This document shows positions 1-7,171 of a stretch of DNA of 64,000 nucleotides, piece after piece (the first letter of the stretch is position 1; every line of letters starts with the position of its first letter). The stretch spans positions 186,001-250,000 of the forward strand of contig CP121313.1 in NCBI GenBank assembly GCA_043513815.1, written 5' to 3'. Both the position numbers and the translations under genes were made by a program. The notes below the pieces were generated by a model. That model saw only the letters and a list, made by a program, of their open reading frames with translations, searched no databases and was not told the DNA's origin. This DNA is from JANQIO01 sp043513815. Lineage in GTDB: Bacteria; Pseudomonadota; Gammaproteobacteria; Pseudomonadales; Halieaceae.

Positions 1-147
1 AGTGATGAACTCGGTTGCGCCGCGGGTCATGACCACGCGCACGGTGGCCCCTGCCTCCTGCAGATCGCGAATCAGTTGGGCGGATTTGTAGGCGGCGATG
101 CCACCGGTAACGCCCAACAGCACGTTGCGGTTATAAAGACGGCCCAT
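1..147 (-). CDS. coaBC: Phosphopantothenoylcysteine decarboxylase/ligase, N-terminal part only
   Basis: Bifunctional enzyme of coenzyme A synthesis: it joins cysteine to 4'-phosphopantothenate and decarboxylates the product. Only the first 49 codons lie in the window; the gene runs off the left edge. The ATG is at 147-145. The visible N-terminus carries the flavoprotein signature LLGVTGGIAAYKSAQLIRDL followed by GATVRVVMT, the FMN-binding start of the CoaC domain. It is divergent from radC, with 88 bases between, a pairing common in gammaproteobacteria. The family is clear; the CoaB half cannot be checked here. Confidence 0.93.
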   Translation of the reverse strand, partial: MGRLYNRNVLLGVTGGIAAYKSAQLIRDLQEAGATVRVVMTRGATEFIT

Positions 148-235
148 GGCCTTGACCAAGCGTGATTTCTGGCCAATAAAGATAACATCCGGTCAATGGA
201 TTTGACATACAGCCCAGGATCTCAAGGAGGAGACC

Positions 236-910
236 ATGCGCTTACCCAACCTGCCCGCAGCCGACCGGCCGCGGGAGAAGCTACTCGAGCGGGGCTGCCC
301 CGCACTCACGGATTCCGAACTGCTGGCCATTCTGCTCGGCACCGGCGGTGCCGGCCGCAGCGTCATGGAGTTGTCGCGAGCCCTGCTGGTGCGATTTGGG
401 GGCTGGCACGGACTGCTGAATGCCGGGCTCAAAGAGCTGGCGGCAGAGCCCGGCATGGGTGTCGCCAAGTTTACGCAGCTACAGGCGGCAGTAGAGCTGG
501 CGCGGCGTCTGGCGTTGGAGGAAATGCGCCAGGGCGCAGTCTTGTCGAGCCCTGGGCAGACCCGGCGCTTCCTGCAGAGCCACTTGCGAGACCCTTCGAG
601 GGAGGTATTCTGCTGCCTGTTCCTCAATGCCCAGCACGCCCTGATCACCTGCGAGGACCTGTTCTTGGGCACCCTGGATGGGGCCGCGGTCTATCCCCGG
701 GTGGTGTTGCAGCGCGCTTTGCGGCTGGAGGCGGCCGCGGTGATATTCGCCCATAACCACCCCTCGGGCATTGCCGAGCCCAGCGCGGCGGACCGGCGGA
801 TCACCGAACGGCTGCAGGCGGCACTGGCGCTGGTGGATATCCGTGTGCTCGACCACATCATCGTCGGTCGTGGCTGCGCGTTTTCCTTTGCCGAAGACGG
901 GCTGTTGTAA
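236..910 (+). CDS. radC: RadC-family JAB/MPN-domain protein
   Basis: A 224-residue protein, normal length for RadC. An N-terminal helix-hairpin-helix-like region (about residues 1-80, with LTDSELLAILLGTG) precedes a C-terminal JAB/MPN metalloprotease-like domain. The metal motif is seen as HNHPSG at residues 173-178 with Asp186 downstream. The ATG at 236 follows a strong AAGGAGGAG ribosome binding site. RadC was named as a DNA repair protein but its biochemical role is still unsettled; the fold predicts a zinc hydrolase. It is divergent from coaBC and lies upstream of rpmB-rpmG, its usual place. Confidence 0.93.
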   Translation: MRLPNLPAADRPREKLLERGCPALTDSELLAILLGTGGAGRSVMELSRALLVRFGGWHGLLNAGLKELAAEPGMGVAKFTQLQAAVELARRLALEEMRQGAVLSSPGQTRRFLQSHLRDPSREVFCCLFLNAQHALITCEDLFLGTLDGAAVYPRVVLQRALRLEAAAVIFAHNHPSGIAEPSAADRRITERLQAALALVDIRVLDHIIVGRGCAFSFAEDGLL

Positions 911-969
911 CAGCGGCCCTGACTGCGGCTGTGGCCTGGTGCAAGCCCTTGAATTTGAAGCGGGACTGC

Positions 970-998
970 TTGCCTTGCCGGAGGCCTTCTGGTATAAA
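970..998 (+). promoter_or_regulatory. Sigma-70-type promoter for rpmB-rpmG
   Basis: TTGCCT at 970-975, a 17-base spacer, then TATAAA at 993-998, about 100 bases before rpmB. Spacing and the -10 box match the vegetative consensus well. The call is by sequence only. Confidence 0.55.
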
Positions 999-1096
999 GT
1001 CGCGCTCGTTTCACGGGGTACCCGGCAGCGGTCGGAAAACCCCGGTATTTCCCGAATTCAACGCGGTAGAACCGCCGCCATTGAGAGTGAGTCATC

Positions 1097-1333
1097 ATGG
1101 CCAAAGTCTGTCAGGTTACCGGCAAGCGTCCGATAACCGGAAACAACGTATCCCACGCCAAGAACCGCACCAGGCGCCGGTTCCTGCCGAATCTTCACCA
1201 GCACCGTTTCTGGGTGGAGTCTGAAAAGCGTTTTGTACGCCTGCGCGTCTCCAGCAAGGGCATGCGTATCATTGACAAGAAGGGTATCGAGCAGGTCCTG
1301 ACCGATATCCGCGCCCGTGGCGAAAAGGTCTGA
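1097..1333 (+). CDS. rpmB: 50S ribosomal protein L28 (bL28)
   Basis: A 78-residue ribosomal protein with the typical start MAKVCQVTGKRP and the core KNRTRRRFLPNLHQHRFW. It belongs to the large subunit near the exit-site region. Length and sequence match bL28 throughout. It is the first gene of the conserved rpmB-rpmG pair, 40 bases before rpmG, behind a good sigma-70 promoter and ahead of a strong terminator, so the two form a complete transcription unit. Confidence 0.98.
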   Translation: MAKVCQVTGKRPITGNNVSHAKNRTRRRFLPNLHQHRFWVESEKRFVRLRVSSKGMRIIDKKGIEQVLTDIRARGEKV

Positions 1334-1373
1334 GACCTGCCTGGCGACTGACGGATAGAGAAGGAATAGAGCG

Positions 1374-1529
1374 ATGAGAGAAAAGATCAAACTGGTATCC
1401 TCCGCTGGCACCGGGCACTACTACACGACGGACAAGAACAAGCGCAGCACCCCGGACAAGATGGAAATGAAGAAGTACGATCCGGTAGTCCGCAAGCACG
1501 TCATGTACAAGGAATCCAAGATCAAGTAA
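1374..1529 (+). CDS. rpmG: 50S ribosomal protein L33 (bL33), zinc-free form
   Basis: A 51-residue protein read from the ATG at 1374 to TAA at 1527-1529. It starts MREKIKLVSSAGTGHYYTT and ends in KKYDPVVRKHVMYKESKIK, the standard bL33 pattern. It has no cysteines, so it is the C-minus form that does not bind zinc. A purine-rich AAGGAA lies about 10 bases before the start. It is cotranscribed with rpmB and followed at once by a hairpin terminator. Confidence 0.97.
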   Translation: MREKIKLVSSAGTGHYYTTDKNKRSTPDKMEMKKYDPVVRKHVMYKESKIK

Positions 1530-1547
1530 GTACTTACTTGCATCCTG

Positions 1548-1571
1548 AAGCCCGCTACGGCGGGCTTTTTT
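1548..1571 (+). terminator. Rho-independent terminator of rpmB-rpmG
   Basis: A perfect 8-bp stem (AAGCCCGC / GCGGGCTT) with a TACG tetraloop, followed by a run of six T. It starts 19 bases after the rpmG stop. Confidence 0.92.
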
Positions 1572-2101
1572 GTGCCTGCTTGATTGTGGTGGAAGCTTGT
1601 TGGGGGCGCGGCATCAGAGCGCCTTTGCAAGACCGCTACCGACCTGTTCCTGCGCGCCTGGCGTCGGCTTTGGCGGACCCGCGCGTTCGCCAAAGGGCGA
1701 TGATGGTTGCGCCGGTTCCATTCGATGGCTCAAAAATGTGGCAACATTGGTCCGGAGTAACCCGGCAGGCTTCGCGTATTCAGGCCGTGCACTGTTATCC
1801 GTGGATGCGCGGCATGATTGCAGCAATCGCGCAGATCCCGGCGCCATGGCTGACCGCGCAAAACCGCCCAGGACGCTTTTTGAGACCATGATGGCCACCT
1901 TTAGCTCCTCAATCGGCGATATTTCAGGAAAAATGCCGGAAAGGTACACCTCAGGCAGCGCGTTAATCAGACAAGATGTCGACAGGATCGAGGAAGATAG
2001 TGACAAGATACCTGGCAAGGCGGCATCGGTTACGCCAGATGCTTGCGTAGTTCGTATGTTACGGATACAGCTGGGAAGATAGCAGCAGGATTGAAGACGA
2101 T
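1572..2101. other. 530-base stretch without a recognisable gene
   Basis: Between the rpmG terminator and mutM. Open frames exist on both strands (the longest is 170 codons, plus strand 1570-2082), but none has a familiar motif, a plausible ribosome binding site or a conserved-looking composition. The left half is GC-rich with an inverted repeat (1668-1695); the right half, about 1880-2100, is AT-richer. It might be a decayed gene or a spacer. The mutM promoter should lie near its right end. Confidence 0.5.
1668..1695. repeat. 8-bp inverted repeat (hairpin) in the rpmG-mutM spacer
   Basis: CTTTGGCG at 1668-1675 and CGCCAAAG at 1688-1695 are perfect reverse complements with a 12-base loop. No T-run follows, so it is not a simple terminator. 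It could be a REP-like extragenic palindrome; one copy in the window cannot show this. Confidence 0.4.
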
Positions 2102-2917
2102 ATGCCCGAATTACCCGAAGTTGAGACCACCCGGCGGGGAATCCTGCCCCATGCCCGGGGCGAGTTGGTCACCGCAGTCGAGGTTCGTGACCGCCGCCTG
2201 CGCTGGCCGATTCCCGAGGAGCTGACCCGCTTTCTACCGGGAGCAACGATTCGTGATATCGATCGCCGAGGTAAGTACTTACTGTTCCGCACGGATGCGG
2301 GAACACTCATTTCTCATCTCGGTATGTCCGGGTCGCTGAGGGTGCTGACAGCAGCCGAGGCGCCGCAGAAACACGACCATGTGGATATTGTGCTGAGCTC
2401 TGGCAAGGTGCTGCGCTACAACGACCCGCGGCGCTTTGGCTGCCTGCTGTGGAGCCTGGCAGACCCGCTTGATCACGTGCTGCTGGCCGGGCTGGGTCCC
2501 GAGCCCCTGGGTTCGGCGTTTACTGCCGAATACCTTTACCGCCGTTCCCGGGGCCGCAAGGTGCCACTCAAGGCTTTCATCATGGACAGCAAAGTGGTGG
2601 TAGGTGTTGGCAATATCTACGCCAATGAGGCCTTGTTCCTGGCGGGGCTGCGTCCGGGGCGCGGCGCCGGCCGGGTGTCACTGCCCCGCTATGAGGCACT
2701 GGTCACAGCGATTCGCCAGGTACTTGAGGCGGCCATTGAGCAGGGCGGGACAACGCTGCGGGATTTTGTCGGCGGTGATGGCAAACCCGGCTACTTCCGA
2801 CAGCAGCTCAATGTCTACGACCACGGGGGTGAGCCCTGTCCTCGCTGTGGTGAAATGCTGACGGAGACTCGGCTGGGACAGCGCAGCACCGTGTACTGTC
2901 GGCACTGTCAGTCTTGA
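2102..2917 (+). CDS. mutM: Formamidopyrimidine-DNA glycosylase (Fpg)
   Basis: Base-excision repair enzyme that removes 8-oxoguanine and formamidopyrimidines and nicks the abasic site. At 271 residues it has the usual length. It starts MPELPEVETTRRGI, so Pro1 (Schiff base) and Glu2 are present after removal of Met. DRRGKYLLF holds the conserved lysine. GVGNIYANEALF is the helix-two-turn-helix region, and the C-terminus has the zinc finger CPRCG...TVYCRHCQ. It converges on coaD with 25 bases between the stops. Confidence 0.97.
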   Translation: MPELPEVETTRRGILPHARGELVTAVEVRDRRLRWPIPEELTRFLPGATIRDIDRRGKYLLFRTDAGTLISHLGMSGSLRVLTAAEAPQKHDHVDIVLSSGKVLRYNDPRRFGCLLWSLADPLDHVLLAGLGPEPLGSAFTAEYLYRRSRGRKVPLKAFIMDSKVVVGVGNIYANEALFLAGLRPGRGAGRVSLPRYEALVTAIRQVLEAAIEQGGTTLRDFVGGDGKPGYFRQQLNVYDHGGEPCPRCGEMLTETRLGQRSTVYCRHCQS

Positions 2918-2942
2918 ACGCCGGTGCCAGCTGTGGGGTCCT

Positions 2943-3422
2943 TTAGCTGCCGAACTTGGCCGCCAGCGCTGCCTTTACGTTGGCGGGTACGAACGGCGTA
3001 ATATCGCCGTTGAGGGAGGCGATCTCCCGCACCAGGGACGAAGAGATAAACGAAAAGTGCTCTGATGGTGTCAGGAAGATGGACTCGAATTCCGGGTACA
3101 GGGCGCGATTCATATTGGCGAGCTGGAATTCGTATTCGAAATCAGAGACGGCCCGCAGTCCGCGCAGCACGGCGTTGGCGCCTTTGCTGCGGGCGAACTC
3201 CGTGAGCAGGTTGCTGAAGCCGCACACCTCCACATTGTCCACGTGGGCGACCGCTTCACGGCACTGTTCTACCCGTTCATCCAGGGTGAACAGCGGCTTC
3301 TTCTTCGGACTGTCGGCTATCGACAGCACCACGTTGTCGAACAGGCGGCCGGCGCGTTCCACCAGATCGACGTGGCCTACGGTGATCGGATCAAAGGTAC
3401 CCGGGTAGATGACTCGTTTCAT
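2943..3422 (-). CDS. coaD: Phosphopantetheine adenylyltransferase
   Basis: Transfers AMP from ATP to 4'-phosphopantetheine, the fourth step of CoA synthesis. The 159 residues match the family length. The nucleotidyltransferase signature is at the start, YPGTFDPITVGH, with the (H/T)xGH motif; FISSSLVREIA is the second conserved motif near residue 130. It lies 27 bases after rsmD on the same strand and is probably cotranscribed with it. Confidence 0.97.
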   Translation of the reverse strand: MKRVIYPGTFDPITVGHVDLVERAGRLFDNVVLSIADSPKKKPLFTLDERVEQCREAVAHVDNVEVCGFSNLLTEFARSKGANAVLRGLRAVSDFEYEFQLANMNRALYPEFESIFLTPSEHFSFISSSLVREIASLNGDITPFVPANVKAALAAKFGS

Positions 3423-3449
3423 GGGGACTCCAACAGCTCGCTGCGCATG

Positions 3450-4088
3450 CTAAACAAATTGCTCGGTGCGCACAAACAGGCTGAAGCGCACATCCCCCAT
3501 GACTTTTTCCCGGTGTGGCTGCCAGTTGGCGGGCAGTGCCGGGCTGGCTTCCCGGCTGCCCGCTTCCATGTAGATCATGGCCTCCGCCGCCAGCCAGCCG
3601 CCCTCTTCCAGAGCCCGGGATACCGGCTCCAGCAGGTCCAGTTCAAAGGGTGGGTCGAGGAAAACGATGTCGAAGGCGCTGCCTGGTGCGCCGAGAAAAC
3701 GCAGGGCGTCAGCCGCCCGGCAGTTGGCGGATGTGCTTCCCAGCGCCTGGAGGTGCTCGTCAATTCGCGCCAGACTGCTGGCATTGCTGTCCACGAATTG
3801 CACAAAGCCAGCGCCACGGGACAATGCTTCAAGGCCCAGCGCGCCGCTACCAGCAAACAGGTCCAGGCAGCGAGCGCCGTGGAGCCGTGGAGCGAGCCAG
3901 TTGAAAAGCGTCTCGCGCACCCGGTCGGGAGTAGGCCGCAGGCCCCGTGCCGCCCGGAAGCGCAGTTTGCGGCCACCCCACTCGCCGCCAATGATGCGCA
4001 GCACGCCGGACTGCCCCCGGTCCTGATTGCGACCGGAGCGCCTGTCGCCCGGGCTTGTAGTCCGGTCTCGGGAACGCCCGGGGGCCAT
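3450..4088 (-). CDS. rsmD: 16S rRNA (guanine966-N2)-methyltransferase
   Basis: Methylates G966 of 16S rRNA using S-adenosylmethionine. It has 212 residues: an arginine-rich N-terminus (about 28 residues, possibly partly untranslated) then VLRIIGGEWGGRKL, the normal RsmD start. Motif I is CLDLFAGSGALGLEALSRGA and the catalytic motif is FLDPPF, an N-methyltransferase (D/N)PPY-type site. ATG 4088 has no clear ribosome binding site, and a GTG just before LRIIGGEW is a possible alternative start. It is divergent from ftsY. Confidence 0.93.
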   Translation of the reverse strand: MAPGRSRDRTTSPGDRRSGRNQDRGQSGVLRIIGGEWGGRKLRFRAARGLRPTPDRVRETLFNWLAPRLHGARCLDLFAGSGALGLEALSRGAGFVQFVDSNASSLARIDEHLQALGSTSANCRAADALRFLGAPGSAFDIVFLDPPFELDLLEPVSRALEEGGWLAAEAMIYMEAGSREASPALPANWQPHREKVMGDVRFSLFVRTEQFV

Positions 4089-4141
4089 TAACGTGCACTA
4101 TCCATAGGTGTTAGGATACGCCTTTTCCCCACGCAGTAACG

Positions 4142-5422
4142 ATGAAATTATTCGGTCGCAACAAACCGCCGAAGGATTCCGCTGGCAACACTGACTCCGG
4201 CACCGACAGCGCGCAAGAGGCCGCTGCCACTGGGCCGCAGGAAGGGTCCGGCCTGGATAGGTCCGGCCTGGATGGGTCCGGCCTGGATGGGTCCGGCCTG
4301 GATGGGTCCGGCCTGGATGGGTCCGGCCTGGATGGGTCCGGCCTGGATGGGTCCGGCCTGGAAGGGTCCGGCCTGGAAGGGTCCGGCCTGGATGGGTCCG
4401 GCCTGGAAGGGTCGGGCGCAGTGCCAACGGACGTACCACAGGAAGCGCCGCAAGCTGTGCCGCCTGCAGCAGTCCCGGGCAGGGCGTCGGAGCCCGCTGC
4501 TGAAGGGTTTTTCAGCCGTCTCAAACAGGGCCTGAGTCGCACCGGCAACCAGTTGGCGGAGGGCGTCGGCCGGCTATTTCTCGGGGCCAAGGAAATCGAT
4601 GCGGCGCTGCTGGAAGAGCTGGAGACCGCCCTGTTGCAGGCCGATGTCGGCGTCGAGGCGACCATGGAGATCGTCGGTCGGCTCACGGACCGGGTAGCAC
4701 GCCGGGACCTCCAGGACGGTGACGCGCTGTATGCCGCGCTGCAACAGGAATTGCTGGACCTCCTCGCACCCTGCGAACAGCCACTGCAGCCGGCAGCGGA
4801 AGGCCCTTTCGTCATTCTTATGGTCGGCGTCAATGGCGCTGGCAAGACCACGACCATTGGCAAACTGGCGCGCCGCTTCCAGTTGGAAGGCAAGAGCGTA
4901 ATGCTGGCCGCGGGTGATACCTTTCGCGCCGCGGCGGTTGAGCAGCTTCAGGCCTGGGGCGATCGCCACCAGGTGCCGGTGGTGGCGCAGCACACCGGCG
5001 CCGACTCCGCTTCGGTCATCTTCGATGCATTGCAGGCGGCCAGAGCGCGGGGCGTAGACGTGCTGATCGCCGACACTGCCGGGCGCCTCCACAACAAGGA
5101 CAACCTGATGGAGGAGCTCAAGAAAGTGGTGCGCGTGATGGGTAAGCTCGATCCTGCCGCGCCCCATGAAGTGATGCTGGTGCTGGATGCGGGCATGGGC
5201 CAGAACGCGCTGGCGCAGGCGGAACATTTCCAGCAGGCGGTGGGCGTTTCCGGTATTGCCCTGACCAAGCTCGACGGCACGGCGAAGGGAGGCATTATAT
5301 TCGCGGTTGCGCGCAAGCTTGGCCTGCCCATTCGCTTCGTCGGTGTGGGCGAGGCTGCCGAAGACCTGCGTCCATTTCAGGCGCAGGAGTTTATCGATGC
5401 CCTGTTTTCGGATCGCGCCTGA
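4142..5422 (+). CDS. ftsY: Signal recognition particle receptor FtsY
   Basis: SRP receptor GTPase that docks ribosome-nascent chain complexes at the inner membrane. It has 426 residues. The N-terminal A domain (1-110) is variable and holds an 11-copy five-residue repeat of GSGLD/GSGLE type (about residues 36-90). The NG domain follows: GVNGAGKTTTIGKLA (P-loop), DTFRAAAVEQL, DTAGRLHNKDNLMEEL and TKLDGTAKGG. It is the first gene of ftsY-ftsE-ftsX; its stop is three bases before the ftsE start. The catalytic part is fully standard; only the A domain is odd. Confidence 0.97.
   Translation: MKLFGRNKPPKDSAGNTDSGTDSAQEAAATGPQEGSGLDRSGLDGSGLDGSGLDGSGLDGSGLDGSGLDGSGLEGSGLEGSGLDGSGLEGSGAVPTDVPQEAPQAVPPAAVPGRASEPAAEGFFSRLKQGLSRTGNQLAEGVGRLFLGAKEIDAALLEELETALLQADVGVEATMEIVGRLTDRVARRDLQDGDALYAALQQELLDLLAPCEQPLQPAAEGPFVILMVGVNGAGKTTTIGKLARRFQLEGKSVMLAAGDTFRAAAVEQLQAWGDRHQVPVVAQHTGADSASVIFDALQAARARGVDVLIADTAGRLHNKDNLMEELKKVVRVMGKLDPAAPHEVMLVLDAGMGQNALAQAEHFQQAVGVSGIALTKLDGTAKGGIIFAVARKLGLPIRFVGVGEAAEDLRPFQAQEFIDALFSDRA
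4246..4410 (+). repeat. 15-bp tandem repeat (11 copies) inside ftsY
   Basis: Unit GTCCGGCCTGGATGG, repeated without gaps at 4246, 4261, 4276 and so on to 4396. It keeps the ftsY frame and encodes a pentapeptide (GSGLD, with GSGLE and one RSGLD variant). Variation is limited to a few bases (GAT/GAA, one TAG before the second copy), which points to recent expansion by slippage. Confidence 0.95.
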
Positions 5423-5425
5423 AGC

Positions 5426-6091
5426 ATGATTGCTTTTGACCGCGTCTCCAAGCGCTACCCGGAAGGGCACGAAGCGCTGTCGGAAGTCAGCTTCACCATC
5501 AATCGTGAGGAGATGGTATTCCTTACCGGCCACAGCGGCGCAGGTAAAAGCACCCTGCTAAAGCTGATCATGCTGATGGAGCGGCCCAGCCGCGGGCAGG
5601 TCGTGGTCAACGGCCAGAATCTCAAGGCCTTGAAGCCCTCCCGTATCCCGCTGCTGCGTCGCGGTGTGGGCGTGGTCTTTCAGAACCACCAACTGTTGTT
5701 CGATCGCAGCGTATTCGACAATGTGGCACTGCCATTGCTGATCGCCGGCTATTCGCCGCGTGACACCGGTCGAAGGGTGCGGGCAGCCCTCGACAAGGTG
5801 GGCCTGCTGGCCAGAGAAAAGTCCATGCCTATCACCCTGTCGGGGGGTGAGCAGCAGCGCGTTGGAATCGCCCGCGCGGTGGTTAACAAACCGACGGTGC
5901 TGCTGGCGGATGAGCCCACCGGCAACCTTGATCCGGCCCTGTCGGCGGAGATCATGCAGTTGTTCGAGCAGTTCAATCAGGTGGGGGTCACCGTGTTGAT
6001 CGCCAGTCACGACCTGGCGCTGATTTCTCGCCTGCATCACCGCATACTCACTCTGCGGCAGGGCAGGCTAATTGCACAGGGTGGCGACTGA
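5426..6091 (+). CDS. ftsE: Cell division ATP-binding protein FtsE
   Basis: ABC ATPase that pairs with FtsX at the divisome and controls peptidoglycan hydrolases. It has 221 residues with Walker A GHSGAGKST (about 35-43), Q-loop VFQNHQ, signature LSGGEQQRV, Walker B VLLADEPTGNLD and the switch histidine in ASHDL. It starts three bases after the ftsY stop, and its TGA shares one base with the ftsX ATG, so translation is probably coupled. Confidence 0.97.
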   Translation: MIAFDRVSKRYPEGHEALSEVSFTINREEMVFLTGHSGAGKSTLLKLIMLMERPSRGQVVVNGQNLKALKPSRIPLLRRGVGVVFQNHQLLFDRSVFDNVALPLLIAGYSPRDTGRRVRAALDKVGLLAREKSMPITLSGGEQQRVGIARAVVNKPTVLLADEPTGNLDPALSAEIMQLFEQFNQVGVTVLIASHDLALISRLHHRILTLRQGRLIAQGGD

Positions 6092-7050
6092 TGGCCGGTG
6101 GCGCCAGCCAGAGCAAGACCGGGATCGGCGATCGCCTGCGTTCCTGGCAGGTACATCACAGCCTGTCGGCCCGGGATTCACTGTCGCGGCTGCTGCGCTC
6201 GCCCATGTCCAGCCTGATGACGTGGCTGGTGATTGGCATTGCCCTGGCCCTGCCGGTGGGTTTGAGTGTGGCGCTTGATAACGCCCGCAGCGTCAGTGTC
6301 GGCTGGGACAGCCCGGCGCAAATCTCCCTGTTCCTGCGGGCGGAAGTCTCCATGGAAGCGGCCGGCCTGTTGCGCCAGCGGATGCTGGAGCGGCCCGATG
6401 TCGCCAGCGCGCGCCTTGTCAGCCGTGACCAGGCGCTCGAGGAGTTCCGGCAACTTTCGGGATTTGGCGATATCCTGCGCAACCTCGACGATAACCCATT
6501 GCCCAACCTGGTGCTGGTGACGCCGTTAGGCGGCGATGGCCAGGCAACCCGGGCAGCCAGCCTGCAGGCCGCCCTGCAGGAAGAACCCGGCGTTGAGCGC
6601 GCGGTCCTGGATATGGAATGGGTGCAGCGACTCAATGCCCTGGTGGAACTGTCCCGGCGCGCAGTCGCGGCGCTGGGGGCCATTCTTTGTCTGGGGGTGC
6701 TGCTGGTGATCGGCAACACCATTCGCCTGGCCATCGAAAACCGGCGCCAGGAAATTCTGGTCATCAAACTGGTGGGTGGCAGTGACGCTTTTGTGCGGCG
6801 GCCCTTCCTCTATACAGGCTTCTGGTATGGCCTGGGCGGGGCCTTGCTGGCCTGGCTGGTCGTCGCTGTTGCCCTCTGGTGGTTGCGCGGCCCGCTGGCT
6901 ACGCTGGCCTTTCTATACCAGAGCGACTTCCAGCTTGAGGGTCTCGGTGTGCTTGACAGCCTGGGTCTGCTGGCGGCGGGTTCAGCGCTGGGATTGCTGG
7001 GGGCGTGGCTTGCTGTAGCTCGCCACCTGAGTGCCGTACAGCCACGTTAA
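6091..7050 (+). CDS. ftsX: Cell division protein FtsX
   Basis: Membrane partner of FtsE, 319 residues. A cytoplasmic N-terminus leads to a first membrane span (about 47-67, SSLMTWLVIGIALALPVGL), a periplasmic domain (about 70-190), then three spans (AVAALGAILCLGVLLVIGNT; FWYGLGGALLAWLVVAVALWW; GLLAAGSALGLLGAWLAVA). This is the standard FtsX layout. The typical RLAIENRRQEI stretch follows the second span. The start overlaps the ftsE stop (TGATG). Confidence 0.95.
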   Translation: MAGGASQSKTGIGDRLRSWQVHHSLSARDSLSRLLRSPMSSLMTWLVIGIALALPVGLSVALDNARSVSVGWDSPAQISLFLRAEVSMEAAGLLRQRMLERPDVASARLVSRDQALEEFRQLSGFGDILRNLDDNPLPNLVLVTPLGGDGQATRAASLQAALQEEPGVERAVLDMEWVQRLNALVELSRRAVAALGAILCLGVLLVIGNTIRLAIENRRQEILVIKLVGGSDAFVRRPFLYTGFWYGLGGALLAWLVVAVALWWLRGPLATLAFLYQSDFQLEGLGVLDSLGLLAAGSALGLLGAWLAVARHLSAVQPR

Positions 7051-7095
7051 GCCTTTGATCTATATTAACTTTACCTACCTGAAGTGATCCGGAAC

Positions 7096-7122
7096 GGAAC
7101 TTTCCCGGTATTAGCACTCAAA
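7096..7122 (+). promoter_or_regulatory. Sigma-E (RpoE)-type promoter of rpoH
   Basis: GGAACTT at 7096-7102, a 15-base spacer, then TCAAA at 7118-7122. This matches the extracytoplasmic-stress sigma-E consensus very well. In E. coli, rpoH also has a sigma-E promoter (P3). Transcription would start near 7129, inside the CIRCE element. Usage is inferred. Confidence 0.65.
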
Positions 7123-7137
7123 TAGAATGAGTGCTAA
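7111..7137. promoter_or_regulatory. CIRCE operator (HrcA binding site) before rpoH
   Basis: TTAGCACTC at 7111-7119, nine bases, GAGTGCTAA at 7129-7137: a perfect match to the CIRCE consensus on both arms and in spacing. It overlaps the -10 region and start point of the sigma-E-type promoter, the position expected for repression. HrcA is the known CIRCE repressor in bacteria; hrcA itself is not in this window. Confidence 0.92.
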
Positions 7138-7171
7138 AATCGCCACCCCTTAAAAGGAAGTCCTTATCAGA

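Noticed and set aside
1570..2082. A 170-codon plus-strand frame (and a 134-codon minus-strand frame) in the rpmG-mutM gap
   Set aside because: No ribosome site, no recognisable domain, cysteine- and arginine-rich composition typical of chance frames in GC-rich DNA; the first overlaps the rpmG terminator.
4148..4453. Repeat proteins in other frames of the ftsY tandem repeat (for example MGPAW or GPIQA units)
   Set aside because: A 15-bp unit stays open in several frames by chance; the FtsY frame is the one with a conserved domain and start.
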